Assembly (NCBI GenBank): GCA_035547155.1
Contig: DASZVJ010000122.1
Coordinates: 1 to 6,777 of the forward strand
DNA length: 6,777 bases
Reading direction: 5' to 3'
From: CAZNMF01 sp035547155
GTDB taxonomy: Bacteria > Acidobacteriota > Vicinamibacteria > Vicinamibacterales > SCN-69-37
The notes beneath the pieces were generated by a model that saw only the letters and a list, made by a program, of their open reading frames with translations, did not search any database and was not told where the DNA came from. Positions within the stretch are counted from its first letter, which is position 1. Each line of letters opens with the position of its first letter. A program made the translations under genes and the position numbers. Positions 1 through 5,262 of the stretch are shown one piece after another.

Positions 1-229
1 GGCCGCTCAGGATCAATGCCGTCGTATTGACGGCCGTTGCGGCCGCGGGCAGCAGCGGGGCGGACGGCGTGATCCACATCGCGTCGGTCGATCCGGCCCG
101 CGAGATCGTGAAGGCGCTGATCAGCCCGGCGAAGAACATCAGCTCCGAAGCGACGAACAGCAGCATGCCGAGCACGCTGCTCGGCACTTTTTCGCGGGGC
201 GACTCGGAGATGCTGTGAGCGATGGACAT
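1..229 (-). CDS. Second cytochrome c oxidase subunit III-type protein (partial, C-terminus off left edge)
   Basis: This is the last visible gene of the oxidase operon. Only its first 76 codons are present, and the frame stays open to base 1. The translation begins MSIAHSISESPREKVPSS and continues into a hydrophobic helix (about residues 19-41) containing LLFVASELMFFAGL. The glutamate at position 29 sits where subunit III proteins carry their conserved membrane Glu. An LP and NT..L..SG stretch follows, as in the start of the next helix of the heme-copper oxidase subunit III family. The ATG at 229 is the only reasonable start: no in-frame start codon lies between the preceding stop and it, and I see no Shine-Dalgarno in front. 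Because coxC (639-1238) is already a full subunit III, this is a second, divergent copy. It may be an additional subunit or an assembly-related paralogue. The family call is firm, but the specific role is not known. Confidence 0.85.
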   Translation of the reverse strand, partial: MSIAHSISESPREKVPSSVLGMLLFVASELMFFAGLISAFTISRAGSTDAMWITPSAPLLPAAATAVNTTALILSG

Positions 230-248
230 GGGTGTCGAGCGCCGGACG

Positions 249-269
249 GGGCGGCCACAAGGACCGCCC
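249..269 (-). other. Intercistronic GC hairpin
   Basis: GGGCGG and CCGCCC (6 bp, extendable inward by a G-T and a C-G pair) flank a short loop. The hairpin lies in the 52-base gap between the subunit IV stop and the second subunit III start. No T-run follows on either strand, so it is not a convincing intrinsic terminator. It may be an mRNA processing or stability element, or an attenuator that lowers expression of the downstream subunit. The pairing is seen in the sequence; any function is inference. Confidence 0.4.
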
Positions 270-281
270 TACGACTATTTC

Positions 282-632
282 TTACTCCGAATGTTCCTCG
301 TGCACGACGGCCGGCTCGACGTAGTCCTTCTGCCAGTGATGGCCGGCGTGCTTCATGACGTCAGGCGCGACGCCGCCGAACATCACGACCATGAACGCGA
401 CCATCGCGACGAGAATCCACGTCACCCAACGCTTCTCGATGTTGAGGTGCATGAAGTGCTTCGTGACGAGGTAGGCCTTGACGATCGCGATGCCGAAGGC
501 CGTGATGAGCGTCACGATCCGGATGCCGACCATCGGGCCGAGAATGCTGATGGCGAGCAGGACGCAGAGCGTCGCCCAGATCCGGACGTAGTAACCGTCG
601 TGATGAGCCGCGTGGGCGGTCGAAGTCGACAT
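282..632 (-). CDS. Cytochrome c oxidase subunit IV family protein
   Basis: A 116-residue membrane protein of the prokaryotic cytochrome c oxidase subunit IV family (the CtaF/CyoD-like, caa3-type subunit IV group). It has a His-rich N-terminus (TAHAAHHDGYY), three hydrophobic helices at about residues 17-35, 39-57 and 69-88, and the family's hallmark segment between helices 2 and 3: K52, then F60-M61-H62-L63. The C-terminus is charged and His/Glu-rich. The family is a small non-catalytic subunit that packs against subunits I and III and helps stabilise or assemble the complex. The start at 632 is 6 bases after the coxC stop and has no recognisable Shine-Dalgarno, so translation probably depends on ribosomes arriving from coxC. 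Length and layout are normal for the family. Confidence 0.9.
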   Translation of the reverse strand: MSTSTAHAAHHDGYYVRIWATLCVLLAISILGPMVGIRIVTLITAFGIAIVKAYLVTKHFMHLNIEKRWVTWILVAMVAFMVVMFGGVAPDVMKHAGHHWQKDYVEPAVVHEEHSE

Positions 633-638
633 AGGCGT

Positions 639-1238
639 CTATTTTGCGATGTAGAGGAGCGGGAACAGGAAGATCCACACGATATCGACGAAGTGCCAGT
701 AGATCCCGATGTTCTCGACGCGATGGAGATGCTGGTTGCGCGCGGCGCCCGCCGCCACGATCAGCATGATGATCATGCCCGCGATGACGTGCAGCGCGTG
801 CAGCCCCGCGGCCGTGTAGTAGAACGACCAGAAGAGATTCGACGTGATCGTGAAGCCCTCGCGAATCTCGTGCGTCCACTCGATCGATTTCACGACGAGG
901 AACGACGCGCCGCCGAGCGCCGTCAGGCGCAGCAGCCGCGCGGCGCGCGGGCCGTCGCCGCGCTCGGCCGCCTGGTGCGCGAGCACCGCCGACAGGCTCG
1001 ACGACAGCAGGATGAACGTGTTGATGCTGCCGGCCAGCGTGTTCGTGTGGATCGACTGGTTCGCCCAACCGGGATGGCCGATCCGCTGCATGATGTACAC
1101 GCCGAGCAGCCCGCCGAAGATCACGATCTCCGACGCGAGCACCCACCACACCGCGAGGCGCCCCGTCGGCACCTCCATCACGCTGCGCGTGGTCGCCACC
1201 GGCACTGTCGAAACGGCTGCATCGTGTCCGTGCGTCAT
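639..1238 (-). CDS. coxC: Cytochrome c oxidase subunit III
   Basis: A 199-residue subunit III of the aa3-type oxidase, an integral membrane subunit that stabilises subunit I and is thought to help proton uptake into the D channel. It is the short, five-helix form common in bacteria, lacking the two N-terminal helices of long versions. Helix 1 is WWVLASEIVIFGGLLGVYIM with the conserved Glu at 37. Then come INTFILLSSSLSAVLAH (72-88), the WTHEI segment (121-125), GLHALHVIAGMI with H147 and H150, and the terminal signature YWHFVDIVWIFLFP (180-193). The ATG at 1238 overlaps the coxA stop (ATGA) and is preceded by GGAGG at a 7-base spacing. The same reading frame stays open much further upstream, through the antisense-free part of coxA, but that part is an off-frame translation of coxA. 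The C-terminus ends in IAK before a TAG stop. Confidence 0.95.
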   Translation of the reverse strand: MTHGHDAAVSTVPVATTRSVMEVPTGRLAVWWVLASEIVIFGGLLGVYIMQRIGHPGWANQSIHTNTLAGSINTFILLSSSLSAVLAHQAAERGDGPRAARLLRLTALGGASFLVVKSIEWTHEIREGFTITSNLFWSFYYTAAGLHALHVIAGMIIMLIVAAGAARNQHLHRVENIGIYWHFVDIVWIFLFPLLYIAK

Positions 1239-2968
1239 GCGTGTGCCTCCGCCGCGCGGCTCGGTGCGACGCCGCCGTCCGTCGACGGCTGATCGGGCAC
1301 GTGCTGCGGCCAATAGTCGTCGTGGCGATCGGGCACGCCGTACTCGTACGGGCCGCGATAGACCGTCGGCAGCACCGCGAAGTTGCCGTGCGGCGGCGGC
1401 GACGGCGCGAGCCACTCGAGCGTGTTCGCGTGCCACGGGTTGTCCGCCGCTTTCTGACCGGCGAACAGCGACCGGAAGAAGTTGTAGAGGAACACCGTCT
1501 GGAACGCGAGCATGATCAGCAGCCCGATCGTCGCCGTGATCCGCAGATGCTGCAGCGCCGGCGTGTTCAGATCCGGAAACGCCTGATAGCTGTAGATGCG
1601 CCGGTGGTCGCCCGCCGCGCCCGTCAGGAACAGCGGCAGGAAGACCATGTTGAAGCCGACGATCGTGCCCCAGAAGTGAATCTTGCCGAGCGTGTCGTTC
1701 ATCATCCGGCCGAACATCTTCGGGAACCAGTAGGTGATCGCCGCGAACCCGCCGATGAACGCGATCGGGAAGAACGTGTAGTGGAAGTGCGCGACGACGA
1801 AGTACGTGTCGTGGAAGTAGACGTCGGCGCCGGCCGCGCCGAGGAAGATCCCGGTCACGCCGCCGATCAGGAACTCCGCGATGAACGCCAGCGCCCACAG
1901 CATCGGCGTCCGGAACCGGATCGATCCGCCGTAGAGCGTCGCGATGTAGACGAACACCATCTCGGCGATCGGCACCGAGATGATGAGCGTCGTCACGCTG
2001 AACAGGCTGGCGATGCGCGGGTCGATGCCCGCGATGAACTGATGGTGCGCCCAGACGAAGAAGCTGATGATGCCGGTCGCGACCGTCGTGTAGATGATCG
2101 TGCGGTACCCGAACAGCTTCTTGCGCGCGAACACCGCGAGGATCTCCGCGACGATGCCCATCGCCGGCAGCAGGACGACGTAGACCTCGGGGTGGCCGAA
2201 GAACCAGAAGAGATGCTGCCAGAGGATCGGATCGCCGCCGCGCGCCGGGTCGAAGAAGCCGGTGTGCAGCGTCTGATCGAAGAGCAGCATGATCGCGCCG
2301 GCGACGAGCGGACCGACCGACGCCATGAACAGCACGCTCGCGAGCACGATCATCCAGACGACGATCGGTACGTCGAACATCTTCATGCCCGGCGCCCGCG
2401 AGTTCATCGTCGTCGTGACGAAGTTGATGCCGCCGAGCAGGAACGCCGCGAACTCGAGCACGACCGCAATCAGCCACATCGTCGCGCCGTAGGGCGTCTG
2501 GTTGTAGACGGGGCTCGTCGAGAGCGGCGGATAGGACGTCCATGCGCCGCCGAACGCGCCGCCCGGCACGAAGAACGACGAGACGGCGATGAGCGCGCTG
2601 ATGAGGAAGATCTGGTACGACAGACGGTTGATCTTCGGGAACACCATGTCGTCGCAGCCGATCATCAGCGGGATCAGGAAGTTCCCGAACGCCGCGATGA
2701 GCACCGGCATCGCCACCCAGAAGACCATGATGCTGCCGTGCATCGTGACGAGCGCGTTGTACTCCGCCGCCGACACGCGGCCGAACAGCGGCACCTCGTG
2801 GCCCGGAAACGCGAGCTGCATGCGGAACACGTACACGGCGAACCCGGCGATCACCGCCATCGCCATGCCCGTGAACAGGTACTGGAGACCGATGACCTTG
2901 TGATCGGTCGACCAGAAGTACTTCTTGATCCAGCTCTCGTCGTGCGCCGCGTGCGCGTGCCCGCTCAT
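1235..2968 (-). CDS. coxA: Cytochrome c oxidase subunit I (A-type heme-copper oxidase)
   Basis: A 577-residue catalytic subunit that reduces oxygen to water at the heme a3/CuB centre and couples this to proton translocation across the cytoplasmic membrane. Visible ligands: H77 (TMHGSIM) and H396 for heme a; H394 for heme a3 (AHFHY); H259, H308 and H309 for CuB (GHPEVY, WAHHQF). Y263 is the tyrosine that cross-links to H259. H386-D387 form the Mg site, and R456-R457 sit near the heme propionates. D-channel entry residues N96, D107 and N114 and the gating E261 are present, which makes it A1-like. The K-channel lysine is not present: the segment that normally reads VPTGIK reads VPIAEM, giving M337 with E336 before it. 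Helix IV also lacks the usual pair of serines. The start at 2968 overlaps the coxB stop and has a strong GGAGG at a 6-base spacing. The C-terminal 50 residues are hydrophilic. Confidence 0.98.
   Translation of the reverse strand: MSGHAHAAHDESWIKKYFWSTDHKVIGLQYLFTGMAMAVIAGFAVYVFRMQLAFPGHEVPLFGRVSAAEYNALVTMHGSIMVFWVAMPVLIAAFGNFLIPLMIGCDDMVFPKINRLSYQIFLISALIAVSSFFVPGGAFGGAWTSYPPLSTSPVYNQTPYGATMWLIAVVLEFAAFLLGGINFVTTTMNSRAPGMKMFDVPIVVWMIVLASVLFMASVGPLVAGAIMLLFDQTLHTGFFDPARGGDPILWQHLFWFFGHPEVYVVLLPAMGIVAEILAVFARKKLFGYRTIIYTTVATGIISFFVWAHHQFIAGIDPRIASLFSVTTLIISVPIAEMVFVYIATLYGGSIRFRTPMLWALAFIAEFLIGGVTGIFLGAAGADVYFHDTYFVVAHFHYTFFPIAFIGGFAAITYWFPKMFGRMMNDTLGKIHFWGTIVGFNMVFLPLFLTGAAGDHRRIYSYQAFPDLNTPALQHLRITATIGLLIMLAFQTVFLYNFFRSLFAGQKAADNPWHANTLEWLAPSPPPHGNFAVLPTVYRGPYEYGVPDRHDDYWPQHVPDQPSTDGGVAPSRAAEAHA
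1246..1250 (-). promoter_or_regulatory. Shine-Dalgarno of coxC
   Basis: GGAGG on the minus strand, 7 bases before the ATG at 1238 and inside the end of coxA. It fixes the coxC start although the same frame is open for hundreds of codons upstream. Confidence 0.75.
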
Positions 2969-3708
2969 CGCGTCCCTCCCGCGGTCTGTGCTGCACTGCC
3001 AGCATCGGCAATCACGGCCGGCGCCGCAGGAGCGCCTGGCGCGCCGGAACCGGCGCCCGCCAGCCACGCCGCGTGTTGCTCTGGCGTCTGCACGTGTACG
3101 CGCGCTGGCATCAGCCCGTGCCCGAGCCCGCAGATCTCCGCGCACTGGACGTCGTACGTGCCCGTGCGCGTCGGCGTGAACCATCCGCGAATCACGCGGC
3201 CGGGGACGGCGTCCTGCTTCAGCCGGAAGACCGGGATCGAGAAGCTGTGCAGCACGTCGCGCGAGTGCAGCTCGAACTGATAGGTGCGGTTCACTTGCAG
3301 ATTCAAATCGTCGATCGTCGTGATGTCGTCCGGCGTGTCGAGCTGACCGTCAGGTCCCGCGTGAACGAACGTCCACGCCCACTGCTGCGCGATCACGCGC
3401 ACGGTCTCCTGCGTCTGCGGCGTCGCGACCTTGATCGTGTTCCACACGCGCAGCGCGGCGACGACGATGATCACGTCGAAGACGAGCACGGCGTAGTGCG
3501 GATAGGAGATCCAGCGCTTCTCGTGCTTCTGTTCGCCGGTCACGTACTGGCTGCGCCGGCCGTCGCGCGCGCGGAACTTGAAGATCAGCGCGAAGAAGAC
3601 GATCTCGGCGAGTAGGAACCAGACGCCGACGATGACGGCGACCAGCAGGACGAGATGGTCGACGTCGGCGGCGAAGGTCGAGGCCTCGGGGACGTACCAG
3701 GAGATCAT
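2965..3708 (-). CDS. coxB: Cytochrome c oxidase subunit II (CuA subunit)
   Basis: A 247-residue subunit II, which accepts electrons from cytochrome c at a binuclear copper (CuA) centre on the periplasmic face and passes them to heme a in subunit I. Two membrane helices (about 18-44 and 72-89) are followed by a cupredoxin domain (about 100-210). The complete CuA set is present: H154, C189, E191 (which also contributes to the Mg site), C193, H197 and M200. The aromatic electron-entry patch is QQWAWTF (108-114). E63, three residues before W66, matches the Glu that sits at the K-channel mouth in well-studied oxidases. A GPDGQLDTPDD insert (118-128) lies in the early cupredoxin domain. There is no cytochrome c domain; the last 30 residues are an Ala/Pro/Gly-rich tail. 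The Shine-Dalgarno GAGG lies 7 bases before the ATG and overlaps the stop of the upstream small gene. Confidence 0.97.
   Translation of the reverse strand: MISWYVPEASTFAADVDHLVLLVAVIVGVWFLLAEIVFFALIFKFRARDGRRSQYVTGEQKHEKRWISYPHYAVLVFDVIIVVAALRVWNTIKVATPQTQETVRVIAQQWAWTFVHAGPDGQLDTPDDITTIDDLNLQVNRTYQFELHSRDVLHSFSIPVFRLKQDAVPGRVIRGWFTPTRTGTYDVQCAEICGLGHGLMPARVHVQTPEQHAAWLAGAGSGAPGAPAAPAVIADAGSAAQTAGGTR
2975..2979 (-). promoter_or_regulatory. Shine-Dalgarno of coxA
   Basis: GGAGG within GGGAGGGA on the minus strand, 6 bases before the coxA ATG and inside the last codons of coxB. It selects the 2968 start over upstream in-frame start codons that would add a non-homologous extension. Confidence 0.8.
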
Positions 3709-3715
3709 CGCGATA

Positions 3716-3719
3716 CCTC
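3716..3719 (-). promoter_or_regulatory. Shine-Dalgarno of coxB
   Basis: GAGG on the minus strand, embedded in the TGA stop context of the 35-residue gene (TGAGGT) and 7 bases before the coxB ATG. Termination on the small gene therefore places a ribosome directly on the coxB start site. Confidence 0.65.
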
Positions 3720-3825
3720 AGGACGTCAGCAGGAAGGCCGCCAGCGCGAAGGCCAGTGCGCCGAGGACCGTCCAGCGAAAGAACATGCGGCCGATGACGT
3801 TCGGATCGTTTTCGGTGGATGCCAT
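3718..3825 (-). CDS. Tiny single-helix membrane protein in the oxidase operon, function unknown
   Basis: A 35-residue ORF that exactly fills the gap between the cytochrome c gene and coxB: it starts 5 bases after the cytochrome stop and ends 9 bases before the coxB ATG. The protein begins MASTENDPNVIGRMFFRW and ends in one predicted membrane helix, about residues 17-34 (WTVLGALAFALAAFLLTS). The polar N-terminus, with an Arg just before the helix, suggests an N-in orientation. It has no clear Shine-Dalgarno, so it is probably translated by coupling to the cytochrome gene. In size and topology it recalls the small single-helix subunits of bacterial oxidases, such as subunit IIa of ba3 oxidases, but I see no sequence match that would justify that name. 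The case for a real gene rests on tight operon packing, the membrane helix and the coxB Shine-Dalgarno placed over its stop. Confidence 0.65.
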   Translation of the reverse strand: MASTENDPNVIGRMFFRWTVLGALAFALAAFLLTS

Positions 3826-3830
3826 GAGTG

Positions 3831-4484
3831 TCAGTGGGCGTCGTGCGGCAGCGCGTGCACGTACGCCGCGAGCGCGTCGATGTTCTCGGGGGCGATCGTC
3901 AGCGACATCGCCTGCATGACGGGACCGATCGGATCGCCCGCCGCGGTGCCGCGCACGCGGCTGCGGAACTTGCGCAGCTGGCGCGCGACGTACCAGTCGT
4001 CCTGGCCCGCGAGCGGCGGCGCGTGGACCTGCTCGTTGCCCTGTCCGCGATCGCCGTGGCACGTCGTGCAGAGCGTGAACGCGCTTGGCGTCGCGGCCGC
4101 CGGCGCCGGCAGCGTCGCGGGATTGGTCACCGGCGCGAGCGCCGCGATGTACGTCGCCACCGTGTCGACCTCGGCCTTCGACAGCATCTGCTTCGACATC
4201 GCGCGCATCCGCAGCCCCTCGACGTCGTCGGGATGCTGGCCGCGCAGGCCCGTCTGGAAGCGCTCGACCTGCGACGCGACGTACCACGCCGGCATGCCTG
4301 CGAGACGTGGCGCGCCGATGAGCGCGCTGCCTTCGCCGGATGGTCCGTGGCAGGAGACGCAGGATCGATAGAGCTGTGCGCCGGACGGCGTCGCGGACGC
4401 GGACGCCGCGCCGCAGCCGGCGCTCGCGACGGCCCATGCGAGCAGGCCGATGGCCGCGACGAAGCTGGGGAGACGTCGACCCAT
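3831..4484 (-). CDS. Diheme c-type cytochrome, cytochrome c4-like, probable lipoprotein
   Basis: A 217-residue exported cytochrome with two tandem heme-binding domains. The N-terminus (MGRRLPSF, then a hydrophobic run) ends in ASAGC. C24 could be a lipidated cysteine, although the -3 residue (Ser) is not ideal for a lipobox, so a soluble or membrane-anchored form cannot be settled. Heme site 1 is C42-V-S-C45-H46 and heme site 2 is C139-T-T-C142-H143. Likely distal ligands are Met96 or Met100 in domain 1 and Met190 or Met193 in domain 2. Both domains contain the WYVA.Q...F..G.RG pattern (67-82 and 164-179) typical of cytochrome c4/c553-type proteins. Being first in the oxidase operon, it is the probable electron donor to CuA of CoxB. 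The start at 4484 has AAGGA 4 bases upstream; the frame extends to 4694, but that extension has no signal peptide character. Confidence 0.93.
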   Translation of the reverse strand: MGRRLPSFVAAIGLLAWAVASAGCGAASASATPSGAQLYRSCVSCHGPSGEGSALIGAPRLAGMPAWYVASQVERFQTGLRGQHPDDVEGLRMRAMSKQMLSKAEVDTVATYIAALAPVTNPATLPAPAAATPSAFTLCTTCHGDRGQGNEQVHAPPLAGQDDWYVARQLRKFRSRVRGTAAGDPIGPVMQAMSLTIAPENIDALAAYVHALPHDAH

Positions 4485-4488
4485 GAAT

Positions 4489-4493
4489 TCCTT
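4489..4493 (-). promoter_or_regulatory. Shine-Dalgarno of the diheme cytochrome gene
   Basis: AAGGA on the minus strand, 4 bases before the ATG at 4484. It supports this start, which gives a clean signal peptide, over the longer open frame reaching to 4694. Confidence 0.6.
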
Positions 4494-4525
4494 TCGTGAC
4501 AGACGAGGCCGTCCGCGTTCGCGCG

Positions 4526-4537
4526 GCACCGCGGTGC
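4526..4537. promoter_or_regulatory. 12-bp perfect palindrome in the operon leader
   Basis: GCACCGCGGTGC is a perfect 12-bp palindrome about 42 bases upstream of the cytochrome start and downstream of the suggested -10 element. It is a possible operator for a dimeric regulator. In GC-rich DNA a palindrome of this length can occur by chance, and it does not extend further. Confidence 0.25.
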
Positions 4538-4587
4538 GCACGATGCATGCGCGACGAACGCGGGCCGTTATCGCCGTGGACGGCGCG

Positions 4588-4596
4588 AGTCTATCA
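4588..4596 (-). promoter_or_regulatory. Possible extended -10 promoter of the oxidase operon
   Basis: On the minus strand, TGATAGACT resembles an extended -10 (TG, one base, then TAGACT, matching four of six consensus positions). No good -35 is seen 17 bases upstream. It would place transcription start near 4580, leaving a leader of roughly 95 bases. It lies in the least GC-rich part of the 258-base divergent region (4485-4742), which otherwise holds no gene I can support. Confidence 0.3.
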
Positions 4597-4618
4597 CGGA
4601 GGATGTGAACGATCGTGC

Positions 4619-4632
4619 TGGTGTGACCACCA
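4619..4632. repeat. Short inverted repeat in the divergent intergenic region
   Basis: TGGTG, a 4-base spacer, then CACCA, followed at once by a run of A's (4632-4637). It lies between the divergently transcribed cytochrome operon and the plus-strand gene at 4743, upstream of the suggested operon -10. Its position would suit an activator or repressor site shared by both promoters, but the arms are only 5 bp. Confidence 0.25.
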
Positions 4633-4731
4633 AAAAAGTTGGAGTCAGAACTCGCATGAGGCTCGCACCTTGCGCGTGCGTCTCCGTGATACATTGCGCC
4701 GGTTCCCGCGCTGACCGTGTGGCGCGGCTGT

Positions 4732-4735
4732 GGAG
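4732..4735 (+). promoter_or_regulatory. Shine-Dalgarno of the 4743 gene
   Basis: GGAG, 7 bases before the ATG at 4743. It decides this start over upstream in-frame starts at 4605 (GTG) and 4656 (ATG), which lack well-placed ribosome sites and would bury the hydrophobic N-terminus. Confidence 0.55.
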
Positions 4736-4742
4736 TTCAGCG

Positions 4743-5234
4743 ATGTTGAGTCTCGTGCTGCTCGGTTGGCTCATCGGACAGACGCCGTCGTCCGTCACCG
4801 TGTTCGTCTCGGCCCCGTCGCGAGACGGCTTCGTCGATACGGACCGCGGTCTGCAGGATTCCATCAACGATGTGGCCAATCGCCTGCGCAAGGCCAAGGA
4901 CGTCACGGTCGTGGACCGGCGCGAAATCGCCGACGTCATCCTCACCGTGACGGCGCGCGGTGTGGGCAGCGAGTCCTACGGCCAGCGGCTCAGCTATCGC
5001 GATGCGTACGGCGGCGCCGATCTGGATTCCACGCCCATCGTCGCCAACACGTTCTGGGTGTCGTCGGTCCTGCAGGTCGGGAAGTACCGCAAGGAGTTCC
5101 GCGGGGCCCGTACGCAGAGCTCGGCGCAGTCACTCGGCGCGTGGGGGCTGTGCGCAGACGAGCTCGTGAAGAATCTCCGCGCCTGGATTTCGGCCAACCA
5201 CGCGACGATCGTCCAGCGGCGCGGCGGCGCATAA
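4743..5234 (+). CDS. Small exported protein of unknown function
   Basis: A 163-residue protein on the opposite strand from the oxidase operon. It starts with a short hydrophobic stretch (MLSLVLLGWLIGQTPSS) that reads as a signal peptide or N-terminal anchor, with cleavage plausible around residues 13-17. The mature part alternates strand-like and helical segments: VTVFVSAP (18-25), a polar helix about 36-52 (GLQDSINDVANRLRKAK), VTVVDRREIADVILTVTARGVG (54-75), FWVSSVLQVG (104-113), and a C-terminal helix about 135-150. The region resembles a small alpha/beta periplasmic domain. There is one Cys (137), so no internal disulfide. I do not recognise a named family. The VVDRREIADVILTVTA segment fits a domain that assembles a beta sheet rather than an enzyme site. 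Start chosen for its Shine-Dalgarno and signal peptide. It converges on the 5263-5763 gene. Confidence 0.75.
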   Translation: MLSLVLLGWLIGQTPSSVTVFVSAPSRDGFVDTDRGLQDSINDVANRLRKAKDVTVVDRREIADVILTVTARGVGSESYGQRLSYRDAYGGADLDSTPIVANTFWVSSVLQVGKYRKEFRGARTQSSAQSLGAWGLCADELVKNLRAWISANHATIVQRRGGA

Positions 5235-5241
5235 GGCGGGC

Positions 5242-5262
5242 GGCCTTTCCACCTCGGAAACC
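5242..5262. terminator. Weak bulged hairpin between convergent genes
   Basis: GG-CC-TTTCC, loop ACCTC, GGAAA-CC forms a 5-bp stem plus a 2-bp outer stem across a CC bulge. It lies in the 28-base gap between the convergent stops at 5234 and 5263. Because it is symmetrical it could serve both strands, but there is no T-run on either side. Position is the main argument. Confidence 0.25.

Noticed and set aside
222..1292. Long plus-strand open frame (356 codons) opposite subunits III and IV
   Set aside because: The translation is dominated by Arg, Asp, His and Glu with no domain pattern. It is the antisense shadow of GC-rich cox genes whose minus-strand products are unmistakable.
282..2968. His-rich N-termini of CoxA, CoxC and subunit IV as a possible shared metal-binding feature
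   Set aside because: Short His-rich starts are common in these subunits, and the stretches here are too brief to argue for a separate function.
1239..3011. Upstream extension of the coxC frame to 790 codons
   Set aside because: The extension is an off-frame reading of coxA with no family similarity. GGAGG and the ATGA overlap place the coxC start at 1238.
1241..3280. Plus-strand open frame of 679 codons opposite coxA and coxB
   Set aside because: It has the same Arg/Asp/His/Glu-rich shadow composition, and coxA and coxB on the other strand have complete metal-binding motifs. Lack of stops is expected from third-position GC bias.
4485..4694. Upstream extension of the diheme cytochrome frame
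   Set aside because: It would place about 70 Arg-rich residues before a good signal peptide and run through the probable promoter.
4605..4742. 46-codon upstream extension of the 4743 gene
   Set aside because: The GTG at 4605 has GGAGG almost touching it, the extension is not signal-like, and a well-placed GGAG precedes 4743.
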